Positions 18,810-26,361 of a stretch of 64,000 nucleotides of DNA are shown here, piece after piece. The stretch covers positions 7,378,001 to 7,442,000 of the forward strand of contig NZ_CP150355.1 in assembly GCF_051521495.1 (NCBI RefSeq). Reading direction: 5' to 3'. The position numbers were made by a program, and so were the translations under genes. This stretch comes from Sorangium sp051521495. GTDB lineage: Bacteria; Myxococcota_A; Polyangia; Polyangiales; Polyangiaceae. The notes under the pieces were generated by a model, which was not told where the DNA came from, did no database searches, and saw nothing but the letters and a program-made list of their open reading frames with translations. Numbering within the stretch: position 1 is the stretch's first letter; the number at the start of each line of letters is the position of its first letter.

Positions 18810-19319
18810 GTGACGACAAAGCTGGTGACCGGTCTTGTCAGGACATGGTCGGACGCCGAGAGGTCGGTTGAGCGCGTGATGAGCTGCGGATACACGCGCG
18901 ACGCCATCAGCCTTGTCATGAGCGACGCGGGGGGAGGCCAGCGCGCCGAGGGCGGAACCGGCCCGGGAGCGGCGCCGGGCGTCGGCACGGCGGCGGGGTC
19001 GACCTCAGCCGCGCTCGCGGTGCTCGGCGCGGGCGTGGCGCTCCCTGGCCTGGGGCTCGTGGCGGCAGGGCCCATCGAGGCTGCGCTCGCCGGCGGCGAC
19101 GAGCGCGGCGGGCTCGTCGCCGCGCTCGTCGCCGCCGGGATCTCCGAGCACCGGGCGAGCGCGTACGACAGCGGCCTGCAACAAGGCGCGATCCTCGTGG
19201 GCGTAAATGCTTCCTCGGAGCGAGACGCAGAGATCCTGGAATTGATCCTCGTGGTTGCAGGCGCCGAGGATGTCCGGAGCGATAGCTCGCAGGGGCGTCC
19301 TTATGACAGCTTCATCTGA
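18810..19319 (+). CDS. YflT/general stress protein 17M-like domain protein
   Basis: A 169-residue protein with the pattern of the general-stress-protein 17M (YflT) family. An N-terminal unit (VTGLVRTWSDAERSVERVMS, then CGYTRDAISLVM) is followed by a Gly/Ala-rich hydrophobic middle (residues about 70-95) and a C-terminal unit (LVAALVAAGISEHRASAY, then GAILVGVNASSERDAEIL). The family is induced by stress, but its biochemistry is unknown. The start is a GTG at 18810 preceded by AAGGAG. It lies between the giant kinase and a Ser/Thr kinase, and both it and the latter have -24/-12 promoter candidates. Confidence 0.72.
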   Translation: MTTKLVTGLVRTWSDAERSVERVMSCGYTRDAISLVMSDAGGGQRAEGGTGPGAAPGVGTAAGSTSAALAVLGAGVALPGLGLVAAGPIEAALAGGDERGGLVAALVAAGISEHRASAYDSGLQQGAILVGVNASSERDAEILELILVVAGAEDVRSDSSQGRPYDSFI

Positions 19320-19422
19320 GCGATCGCGGGAAGGCGCCAGGCACGTGGCAAGTTGCCTCGCTGAGGCGCGCTGCCGCTGACGCGCCCGTGCAGTGGTTCA
19401 GGCGCTCCCCGAGAGGATCACC

Positions 19423-19438
19423 TGGCACACGCGATGCT
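19423..19438 (+). promoter_or_regulatory. sigma-54 (-24/-12) promoter candidate for the Ser/Thr kinase gene
   Basis: TGGCACACGCGATGCT contains a perfect -24 block TGGCAC and a -12 block ATGCT (one mismatch to TTGCW) with exact GG-N10-GC spacing. The predicted start near 19449 gives a 55-nt leader to the ATG at 19504. Confidence 0.6.
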
Positions 19439-19503
19439 CCAGACTCGGCGCGTGCCGTCGCGTGGCGAGCCGCGGATGGCCCGAGCAGACGGCAGGAGAG
19501 CGC

Positions 19504-21471
19504 ATGTCGAGCAACATGACCCAGGCGTTCGAGCACACCTCGGGGGAGTGCTTCGATGTCGGCACGGTGGTGGGCGACAAGTACCAGCTGCTCCGCAAAG
19601 CGGGAGAGGGGGCGATGGGGTCTGTCTGGGTCGCCACGAACACAGCGCTCGAGGCCAACGTGGCCATCAAGGTGCTGCGGCCGGAGATGCGCTCTCCCGC
19701 GATCGCCGAGCGCCTGCTGCGTGAGGCGCGGGCGGCGGCGAAGCTCAGCCATCCGGGGATCGTGCGCGTCTTCGATCTCGGCAAGACCGCGGGCGGCACA
19801 CCGTACATCGTGATGGAGCTCCTGGAAGGCGAGGCTCTCCGGGACGTGCTCTGTCGCGAGCGGCGGCTCACCCCCGAGGCGGCGCTCGCGATCCTGCTGC
19901 CGGTCGCGAGCGCGATGCACGCGGCCCACGAGCGGGGCATCGTTCACCGGGATCTCAAGCCGGACAACGTGATGCTCGCGAACCAGGGCGACGGGAGGAC
20001 GAGGCCGAAGGTCGTCGATTTCGGGATCGCGAAGGTGACGTGGACCGAGCCCGAGTCCGGCTCGACGGGCGCGGCCGTGATCGGGACTCCGCAGTACATG
20101 CCTCCCGAGCAGGCGCTGGGGCAAGGCCAGCTCGATCATCGGGCGGACATCTGGGCGCTCTGCACGATGCTGTACGAGGCGCTCGCGGGCGAGACGCCGT
20201 TTGCGGGGGAGCAGGGGTTCGGGACGCTGCGCGCGATCATCCAGGACCCGGTGCGGTCGCTCGTCGAGCGGTGCGGCACGGACCCGGCGCTGTGGTCGAT
20301 CATCGAGCGCGGGCTACGCAAGGATCCAGCGGGTCGGTGGGGGAACATGCGCGAGCTCGGCGTCGCGCTCGCGACGTGGCTCGTGGCGCGGGGCGTCTCG
20401 GAGGACGTGTGCGGCGCGTCGCTCCGGGCGCAATGGCTGGACGAGCGGACCAGCCAGCTCCCGGCGCCGTCGCCGCGGCCGATCGTGGTGAGCTCCGCGC
20501 CGACGCTGCACTCGCGCCGCGCTGACGATTCCATGGAGCTTCAGCTGCCCATGGCGTCCGCGCAGCGTGCGCCCGGGGTGGCGGCTCGCAGGACGCCGGT
20601 GTCGGTGGGGCGCAAGGGGATCGAGGAGAGCGGCGAGCGCGCGTGGTCCGAGGCGACCGCGATGGTGAATCTGCCGGGGGCGCCCTCTCCGTCGATGCGG
20701 CCCTCCTTGCGGGAGCGCGTCCCGTTCCGAGGCATCGCGGCGGCCGGGTTCGTGGTCCTGACGGGAGCGGCGGTGTGGAGCGTGGCGCTGGGCAAGGCAG
20801 GTCCCGCGGCCGAGCCGACGCTGGCGTCGCCGGCCGAGCCCGCCGTGGCGGCGGTCGCCGAGGTGCCGTCTCTGGCGCGGCCGGCGCCCGAGGCGAGATC
20901 GCTGACGGCCAGCGTTGCGCCCGGGAGCGCGGCGCTGCCGGCCGAACCCGCGGCTCCGCCGGCCGAACCCGCGGCTCCGCCGGCCGAACCCGCGGCTCCG
21001 CCGGCCGAACCCGCGGCTCCGCGCCCGGCGCGCGCCCTGAAGGCCGCGGCTCCCGCGCACGCGACGCCGGCCCCAGCGGCCGCAGCCGCCGCGCCGACCG
21101 CGGTCGCCGCGCCGACGGCGACCGCGCCGGCCGCGACCGGAAAGCCGCCTGCGGCGGCGAGCTCGCCGTCCGGGCCGCCCGTGGCTGACGCGGGCGTGGA
21201 GGCGCCGGCGCCCCCCGCGCAGCCGGTCCCTGCCGGCTCGACGCAGGAGCCGCGGAGCAGCGGCGCCTGTCCGTCCGGCGGAGGTCGGGAAGGCGGGGAA
21301 GCGGCCTGCCCACCGGCCCCCGAGGCCTCGACGAGCGCCGTCGAGCGCCACGAGGACGCCGGGGTGGCCGAGCAGCAGCCCGGCACCCGCCGGCCAGCGA
21401 CCGAGGAGCCGCCGCCGTCCCCGGATGCCGGGGCGACGGAGGGCTCCTCGAGCGCTCCAGCAGCGCCGTAG
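19504..21471 (+). CDS. transmembrane Ser/Thr protein kinase (PknB-like)
   Basis: A 655-residue Hanks-type kinase. The kinase domain spans about residues 26-310, with a Gly-rich loop (AGEGAMGSVW), catalytic Lys56, HRDLKPDN with Asp150, DFG with Asp172 and the PEQA motif. One membrane segment lies near residue 415-435 (IAAAGFVVLTGAAVWSVAL). After it comes an Ala/Pro-rich tail of about 220 residues with four direct repeats of AEPAAPP. The tail probably crosses the periplasm or wall and has no recognisable sensor domain. The ATG at 19504 is chosen for the CAGGAG upstream; the frame is open to 19393. The sigma-54-type promoter fits the developmental or stress-responsive kinases of myxobacteria. 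Confidence 0.9.
   Translation: MSSNMTQAFEHTSGECFDVGTVVGDKYQLLRKAGEGAMGSVWVATNTALEANVAIKVLRPEMRSPAIAERLLREARAAAKLSHPGIVRVFDLGKTAGGTPYIVMELLEGEALRDVLCRERRLTPEAALAILLPVASAMHAAHERGIVHRDLKPDNVMLANQGDGRTRPKVVDFGIAKVTWTEPESGSTGAAVIGTPQYMPPEQALGQGQLDHRADIWALCTMLYEALAGETPFAGEQGFGTLRAIIQDPVRSLVERCGTDPALWSIIERGLRKDPAGRWGNMRELGVALATWLVARGVSEDVCGASLRAQWLDERTSQLPAPSPRPIVVSSAPTLHSRRADDSMELQLPMASAQRAPGVAARRTPVSVGRKGIEESGERAWSEATAMVNLPGAPSPSMRPSLRERVPFRGIAAAGFVVLTGAAVWSVALGKAGPAAEPTLASPAEPAVAAVAEVPSLARPAPEARSLTASVAPGSAALPAEPAAPPAEPAAPPAEPAAPPAEPAAPRPARALKAAAPAHATPAPAAAAAAPTAVAAPTATAPAATGKPPAAASSPSGPPVADAGVEAPAPPAQPVPAGSTQEPRSSGACPSGGGREGGEAACPPAPEASTSAVERHEDAGVAEQQPGTRRPATEEPPPSPDAGATEGSSSAPAAP
20938..21021. 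repeat. 21-bp in-frame repeat, four copies
   Basis: Four copies of a 21-bp unit built on GCCGAACCCGCGGCTCCGCC encode AEPAAPP in the kinase tail. The 429-bp gap that follows the gene (21472-21900) holds no convincing gene; a frame from 21733 only extends the next gene. Confidence 0.8.
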
Positions 21472-21900
21472 CGACACGGACGACGATCTGGCCAGCGGCG
21501 CTCGACGCCGAGCGCCCCAAGAGATCGCCCCCGCGCACAGCATCGGGGAGCGCGCGTCCCCGGTTGCGCGGCACGATGATCTTCACCTCGATCCCCCGGC
21601 GCGCAGCGTCGATGCGCTCGCGCTCGAGCCCGCGAGGAAGACAGCGATACGCGTTCTCATCCCACCCACGCCGCCTCCACGCGCGGCGCCCGCGAAGGCG
21701 TCGGCGAAGCGATAGCCCATGAGATCGCTCCGGTGGTCGGCAGGCGGAGACACGCGATGTGGCAAAGTGCGCCGCTCGCGCCGCGCTCCGTGGCTCCGTT
21801 GGGACAAGCGGTCTCTCTGGCGCAGCGCCACGGATCTCGCGAGCGGCCGCGCTTGCGCGAGCGCGCAGCGGCGGCACCGGTCTTGAACGGCGTGTGCGCG

Positions 21901-22470
21901 ATGATGCCGACCGCTCGCGAGCTCTCTGCTCCTCGGCCCTCCCGGACGCGCGACCGCTCGCGCGGGGCGCCCTCCAAGGCCGAGCACGCGCCGCCGCCCG
22001 CGCCGCCCCTGCGGCGCCGGCTCGCCCTGGATCCCCTGCACGCGATCGGCGCGTTCACGCTCGCCTGCGTGGCCGCAAGCGCCTTGTTCATGCACGCGCG
22101 GGAGACGCGCGAGGCGACGGCGCAAGGGCTCACCCTGCGCGTCGCCTACCCCGAGCGGATGCGATTCCGCGACACGGAGCGGATCACCTTCGACGTGGCG
22201 CACGTGGCGCGCGCGGCGGGCGAGCCCTGCCGGGCGGCCGCGCTCACGATCGACGAGGCTTACCTGGACAGCTTCGAGGAGAACCACGCCACGCCTGACG
22301 AGGCGAGGTACGGGCGCTTCGAGCTGGGCGACCTCGCGCCCGGCGAGCGACGCCGGATCGATATCGAGCTCCGCGGCGAGCGCAGCTGGTTCGCCTCGGG
22401 CAACGCAACCCTGTCCTGCGGTGAGGAGCGCGGCGTCCAGGTGCCGCTCCGCACGTTCATCTTTCCCTGA
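21901..22470 (+). CDS. membrane-anchored protein with Ig-like periplasmic domain
   Basis: A 189-residue protein counted from the ATG pair at 21901. The frame is open to 21733, but the extra part is Arg/Ala-rich and unconvincing. A basic Pro-rich N-terminus is followed by one membrane segment (residues about 44-62, IGAFTLACVAASALF). About 120 residues of beta-rich sequence then follow (LTLRVAYPERMRFRDTERI, FELGDLAPGERRRIDIELRG), as expected for an immunoglobulin-like fold. It ends 7 bp before the DUF421 gene and is probably co-transcribed with it. A membrane partner role is inferred. No family was recognised. Confidence 0.55.
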   Translation: MMPTARELSAPRPSRTRDRSRGAPSKAEHAPPPAPPLRRRLALDPLHAIGAFTLACVAASALFMHARETREATAQGLTLRVAYPERMRFRDTERITFDVAHVARAAGEPCRAAALTIDEAYLDSFEENHATPDEARYGRFELGDLAPGERRRIDIELRGERSWFASGNATLSCGEERGVQVPLRTFIFP

Positions 22471-22477
22471 GACAGCC

Positions 22478-22963
22478 ATGGAGACCGTCGCCCGCGTCGC
22501 CTTCGTCTATGTGTTCCTCGCCGCAGCGCTCCGTGTGATCGGCAAGCGCGAGCTCAGCTCGATGTCCGCGTTCGAGCTCGTCACGCTCATGCTGATCCCC
22601 GAGATCGTCTCTCAGGCCCTCGTCCGCGAGGCCTCGCTCGCGAACGCGCTCGCGGGCGTGTCCACCGTCCTCGTGCTGGTGGTCCTGACGTCCCTCCTGA
22701 CACACCTTTTCCCCGGGGCATCCAAGGTCATCGACGGATCGCCCACGGTGCTTGTCGCGAAGGGCCGTATCCTGGAGGAAGCGTGCAACCGCGAGCGGAT
22801 CCAGCCGGAGGAGATCGTGTCCGAGATGCACAAGAGCGGGCTGGAGCGCCTCTCCCAGGTGCGATGGGCCATCCTGGAGGCGGACGGCGATCTCACCATC
22901 GTCCCGGAGCGAGGGCCCGCGCTGCCCATCTCGTCGGCCAAGGCGCGGGACGGGGGCGAGTGA
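22478..22963 (+). CDS. DUF421 (YetF-type) membrane protein
   Basis: A 161-residue protein with about three N-terminal membrane helices, including the conserved RVIGKRELSSMSAFELVTL, followed by a soluble DUF421 domain (GSPTVLVAKGRILEEAC, IQPEEIVSEMHKSGL, VRWAILEADGDLTIV). The family is widespread, sits in the inner membrane and has no settled function. The ATG at 22478 lies 7 bp after the previous stop. The stop overlaps the GTG of the next gene by four bases (GTGA), which indicates translational coupling. Confidence 0.82.
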   Translation: METVARVAFVYVFLAAALRVIGKRELSSMSAFELVTLMLIPEIVSQALVREASLANALAGVSTVLVLVVLTSLLTHLFPGASKVIDGSPTVLVAKGRILEEACNRERIQPEEIVSEMHKSGLERLSQVRWAILEADGDLTIVPERGPALPISSAKARDGGE

Positions 22964-23217
22964 GCGCCCGTCAGGCCGGGCGGGAGGCGAAGCGGCGCGC
23001 GCCGCGGCGGGCGATCGTCTGCGAGGGGGAGGCGCCGCTCGTCGTCGCGGCCCTGCGGACGCGCCGGCCGAAGGCGATCTCCCTGAAGGCCGACACCATC
23101 GCCTTGGAGGCGAAGGAAGTGCTGCTGCGCGCCGGTGCCGGAGCGATCTGCCTCCGCGAGGACGGGAGCATCGATCTCGTCGGTGGTCGCATCAGCGCGG
23201 CCTCGCCACGGGCGTAG
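22960..23217 (+). CDS. short DUF6484-like protein, possibly truncated
   Basis: An 85-residue frame that starts at a GTG overlapping the DUF421 stop. It contains KAISLKADTIALEAKEVLLR followed by AGAGAICLREDGSIDLVGG, resembling the short beta-helical DUF6484 proteins that accompany type VI secretion spike genes. Family members usually continue for some residues after this motif. Here the frame stops at 23217, beside the end of an opposing gene, so a 3' truncation is likely. The family assignment is from memory of the pattern and is tentative. Confidence 0.5.
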   Translation: MSARQAGREAKRRAPRRAIVCEGEAPLVVAALRTRRPKAISLKADTIALEAKEVLLRAGAGAICLREDGSIDLVGGRISAASPRA

Positions 23218-24098
23218 TGCACGACCACGGGCGGGTCCGCAGCAGCAGCGCGTCGCAGCGCGTCGACGAGCGGATCGAGCGACATGCAGGATGCGCTCGT
23301 TCCGCCGAGCCCAAATCCGGGGACCTCTTCCCTTTCGGTTACTCGGACATCGGGGCTGCGCCAACGTCGCTGCCGGCTGTCGCTGCACTCCGGCAGCAAG
23401 GTTGCGCCGAACATCTCGGCGAGACGCCCTCCCCAGTGCACGTTGAGCGAGAGAGAGTGCTCACGGCCGGCTGACTCGAAGTCGAGCATCGCGAGCGCCT
23501 TCCGCTCGAGATAAGTTTGCCACGAATCGGCGATCACGCCGCCGAGCGCGATGTCGTCTGTGAGGTAGATCCGACCGTTTGCATCGACATATCGATGTGT
23601 ATCCGAGAACGAGACGAGCGGCGTCCCTTGATACGACCAGGCCACGCCGACACCGCGCTTCATCTGCGCGAAGATTCCATGAGTATAATCTTCATCAATA
23701 AGCCCGCCGATGGCCTCTTCCAGCTCGAGGATTTCTTTGGAGACCGGTAGCTTGAGGGCGCGTAGACGCCGCACCATGTCGTTGCGGTCCGTCATGAGGG
23801 ACGGGTCACGCCGCGCGCCGGCCCGCTCGAATGCACGCACTGCCCGCTCGCTGAGAAGCCCATCGAGCCAGCTCGGTGGGTCGGCGAAGATCCGACGGAC
23901 GAAGCCTCGCGCGCTGAACCAGGTCCGCGTCGCGAGCACGCCACCGGCCTCGCGGATCAGGTGAACCGTCGCCCCGGCCGCTGCGCCACGTTCCGCCCAG
24001 AAGAAGCCTTGCTCGGTCGGATCGTCGAGCCGAGCCGCGAAGAGCCTCGCGCTCACCCCCGCCGCTTTCGGCCAGCGTATCAAGCAGCTCGAGGACAC
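22971..24098 (-). CDS. hypothetical protein (SMI1/KNR4-like?) bounded by gene remnants
   Basis: The reverse frame is open over 375 codons, but only about residues 27-295 look like a real protein. This part is clearly less GC-rich than the neighbours (23500-23720). It includes MVRRLRALKLPVSKEILELE, then VGVAWSYQGTPLVSFSDTHR and DGNGRIYLT-type turns. The opening phrase loosely resembles SMI1/KNR4 immunity proteins. An internal ATG at 23795 is a plausible start, although the sequence above it also looks coding. The first 25 codons lie antisense to a LysR fragment, and the last 80 are antisense to the DUF6484-like gene and low in complexity. The native ends have probably been lost. Function unknown. 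Confidence 0.5.
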   Translation of the reverse strand: MSSSCLIRWPKAAGVSARLFAARLDDPTEQGFFWAERGAAAGATVHLIREAGGVLATRTWFSARGFVRRIFADPPSWLDGLLSERAVRAFERAGARRDPSLMTDRNDMVRRLRALKLPVSKEILELEEAIGGLIDEDYTHGIFAQMKRGVGVAWSYQGTPLVSFSDTHRYVDANGRIYLTDDIALGGVIADSWQTYLERKALAMLDFESAGREHSLSLNVHWGGRLAEMFGATLLPECSDSRQRRWRSPDVRVTEREEVPGFGLGGTSASCMSLDPLVDALRRAAAADPPVVVHYARGEAALMRPPTRSMLPSSRRQIAPAPARSSTSFASKAMVSAFREIAFGRRVRRAATTSGASPSQTIARRGARRFASRPA

Positions 24099-24138
24099 GC
24101 TCGGCGCGCCGCTCTTCGAGCGCGCTACTGCGGCTTCG
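24022..24138 (+). pseudogene. fragment of a LysR-family regulator (HTH only)
   Basis: The forward frame from 24022 reads SRAAKSLALTPAAFGQRIKQ and then LEDTLGAPLFERAT. This is the recognition-helix part of a LysR winged helix-turn-helix. No upstream start is present and nothing follows, so this is a fragment of about 36 codons left between two reverse-strand genes. It marks an old recombination end point. Confidence 0.75.
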
Positions 24139-25279
24139 CCTTCGCGGCCTCGATGCGCGTGATCACCCCCATCTCCGCCGCGAACAGCGACGCCCGCGGC
24201 AACGTCGTCACCTCCGGCGGCGGCCCCGGCAGGCCCGGCCGACCCGGGACGCCCGCTTGCCCGTTCCGACCCGGTTTGCCGTCCTTGCCCTTCGTCTCCT
24301 CGCAGGCCGGCGCCACCAGACCACCCCGGCCGCCGGCGCCGGCGCGACCCCCCTGCCCTCCAGGGCCCGCCGGCCCCGGGGCCCCGCCGAGGCTCTGCGT
24401 GAGCACGCGGCCCTTCACCTTGTAGGCCGCCGCCTCGTCGAGCACGATGCGGATCCGACCGCCGTTGCCGCCGTCGCCGCCGGGCCCGCCGGGCCCGCCG
24501 TCGGTGCCGTTCGTCCCGTCGCCGCCCGGCGTGCAGGCCGCGGCGTCGATGGCGGCGTCTTTACCATCCTCGCCGTTTTCGCCGGGGAGCCCGGGAGCGC
24601 CCGGCGCGCCCATCTGCCCGCTCGAGACGATCTGCACCGTCTGATCCATCGACGGGCTGATGAAATAGTCGCGCCGGCCCATCGCGTCGACGCGGATCAG
24701 CGCCGCGTCCGGGTAATAGGGGGTCGACAGGGTCGTGATCGCGACCTCCACGTCGGGCCCGTGCGCGCCGGGGCCGCCGCCGGAATACGACCCCACGTTC
24801 TGGCACTGATACACGGGCCGGAGCTCCGACTCGCCCACCATGGACTTCGTGGTCTGACCGGCGACCGTCTTCTCCAGCCAACCTTGCAGTGCCAGCCCGG
24901 TGTCGGCGGTCTCCAGGGGGTTCGGCGGCGGGATCCAGACGAACTGCTCCGCCGGCTCCCCGCGGAACCCGGCACTGCCCGCGATCCGGACGTCCTCCGG
25001 CTTGATCACCGCGTCCTTCTCGCCCAGGCAGCCGCGCGTCCGGTCGGTGGTGCTGCACGTGGTGCCGTCTTTCAGCTTCGCCACCACCTCGACCTGGAAG
25101 CGGTCGCCGGGGCAGAACAGGCGCTGACCCGACGCCGGCCGCACCTGCAGGTCGACCACCGAGAGCGGGTCGAGCTGCACCTCGGCGGGACCGCACGCCT
25201 GGAGCAAGGGCGCGCCCGCGAGCGCGACGGCCGGGAGCAGGCCCCGGCGGAGATGGCCAGTCTTCGGGCTTCCGTTCAT
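24125..25279 (-). CDS. collagen-like Gly-X-Y lipoprotein
   Basis: A 384-residue lipoprotein (lipobox LLQAC, Cys near residue 29). Residues about 35-220 form an unassigned beta-rich domain with several Cys. From about residue 221 there are interrupted Gly-X-Y tracts (GAPGAPGLPGENGEDGKD, GTDGGPGGPGGDGGNGG, GKPGRNGQAGVPGRPGLPG), as in bacterial collagen-like proteins. The ATG at 25279 has GAGGAG 7 nt upstream; an ATG further up at 25297 overlaps the preceding gene. It is the last gene of a three-gene operon (kinase, TSP3-OmpA lipoprotein, this gene), with a 14-bp gap to the second gene. It probably projects from the outer membrane. Confidence 0.75.
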   Translation of the reverse strand: MNGSPKTGHLRRGLLPAVALAGAPLLQACGPAEVQLDPLSVVDLQVRPASGQRLFCPGDRFQVEVVAKLKDGTTCSTTDRTRGCLGEKDAVIKPEDVRIAGSAGFRGEPAEQFVWIPPPNPLETADTGLALQGWLEKTVAGQTTKSMVGESELRPVYQCQNVGSYSGGGPGAHGPDVEVAITTLSTPYYPDAALIRVDAMGRRDYFISPSMDQTVQIVSSGQMGAPGAPGLPGENGEDGKDAAIDAAACTPGGDGTNGTDGGPGGPGGDGGNGGRIRIVLDEAAAYKVKGRVLTQSLGGAPGPAGPGGQGGRAGAGGRGGLVAPACEETKGKDGKPGRNGQAGVPGRPGLPGPPPEVTTLPRASLFAAEMGVITRIEAAKAKPQ

Positions 25280-25293
25280 GTCGTCTCCTCGCC

Positions 25294-26346
25294 TCAATCG
25301 GGGCCCACCGTCGGCACTTTACCCGGCACCGGGGCCGAGCTGCGCACCGCGACCCCGGGCTTGAGCTTCGTCGGGTTGATCCCGACCCTCTGCGCCCGCC
25401 AGCAGCCGCGCGGCACGGGCTGCCACACGCCCCGCACGCGCACCACCTTGAAGAGGACGAGCCGGTTCTTGGGCTCGTCCACGTCGTCGCCCCGGTCCAC
25501 CGCCGGGCACAGCTCGCCGTATCCCACGGCGAAGAGCCGCGTCGGCTCGACGCCGGCCTTCACCAGCGCGCGGCCCACCGCCTGGGCGCGCCGCTCGGTG
25601 AGGTCCACGTTGTACCAGGGACCTCCCTTGCCGGAGGCGTGGCCCTCGATCTCCAGCCTCCCGATCTCCGGGTGATCCTTGAGCGCCTTCGCGACCTCGG
25701 TGATCGTGGCCTGCGCCGGGGTCGTGAGATCGGCCGAGTCGGTCTCGAACTCGATCTTCTTCGTCTCCGGCACGTAGATCTCCGAGGCGTCGGCGTCGAA
25801 CGCCACCTCGGCAGGGGGGGTGTCCGGGCAGCCGTCGGAGTCGCGGTATCCGTTGACCGTCTCGGCCTGTGCAGGGCACCTGTCGTCCCCGTCGGCGATC
25901 CCGTCGTCGTCGCTGTCGGCGGACGGGCAGCCGTCGCCGGGGTCGGGATACCGGTTGTCCTCCAGGCGAGAGGGGCACTTGTCCTTCGCGTCGGCGACCC
26001 CGTCCCCGTCGGCGTCGGCCATGGGGCAGCCGTCCGCGGGCATCGGCTCCTGGCCGTCTTCCTTCGCGTCGGGGCAGCGATCGTCGGCGAGCAGCACGCC
26101 GTCGTGATCCGGGTCGGGCGCCGGGCAACCGTCGTTCGCCTTGGGGAGGAGGCCGTCTTCCGGGGCGTCCGGGCAGGCGTCGTCGACGTCGGCGACGCCG
26201 TCACCGTCCTGGTCGGCGCCGCGGCTCACCTCGGCGTAGACCGGCGTCGGAGGCGGCGGCGGCGGCCTGCACGCCGCGCCCGCGAGGCCCAGAAGGAGCC
26301 ACGCCGCCCTCCACTGCTTGCCCGTCGGGGGGCTCCGTCGAATCAT
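25294..26346 (-). CDS. OmpA-family lipoprotein with thrombospondin type 3 repeats
   Basis: A 350-residue lipoprotein (lipobox GAAC, Cys26) with a Pro-rich linker. About five calcium-binding TSP3 repeats follow (DQDGDGVADVDDACPDAPED, DPDHDGVLLADDRCPD, DADGDGVADAKDKCP, DSDDDGIADGDDRCP). The OmpA peptidoglycan-binding domain comes next (IEFETDSADLTTPA, LEIEGHASGKG, LTERRAQAVGRAL) at residues about 195-305. A basic 40-residue tail ends the protein. This layout is common in myxobacterial outer-membrane proteins. The gene begins 15 bp after the kinase stop, so the kinase may control or sense the envelope structure that these two lipoproteins build. Confidence 0.87.
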   Translation of the reverse strand: MIRRSPPTGKQWRAAWLLLGLAGAACRPPPPPPTPVYAEVSRGADQDGDGVADVDDACPDAPEDGLLPKANDGCPAPDPDHDGVLLADDRCPDAKEDGQEPMPADGCPMADADGDGVADAKDKCPSRLEDNRYPDPGDGCPSADSDDDGIADGDDRCPAQAETVNGYRDSDGCPDTPPAEVAFDADASEIYVPETKKIEFETDSADLTTPAQATITEVAKALKDHPEIGRLEIEGHASGKGGPWYNVDLTERRAQAVGRALVKAGVEPTRLFAVGYGELCPAVDRGDDVDEPKNRLVLFKVVRVRGVWQPVPRGCWRAQRVGINPTKLKPGVAVRSSAPVPGKVPTVGPD

Positions 26347-26361
26347 CCTACCCTTCCACTT

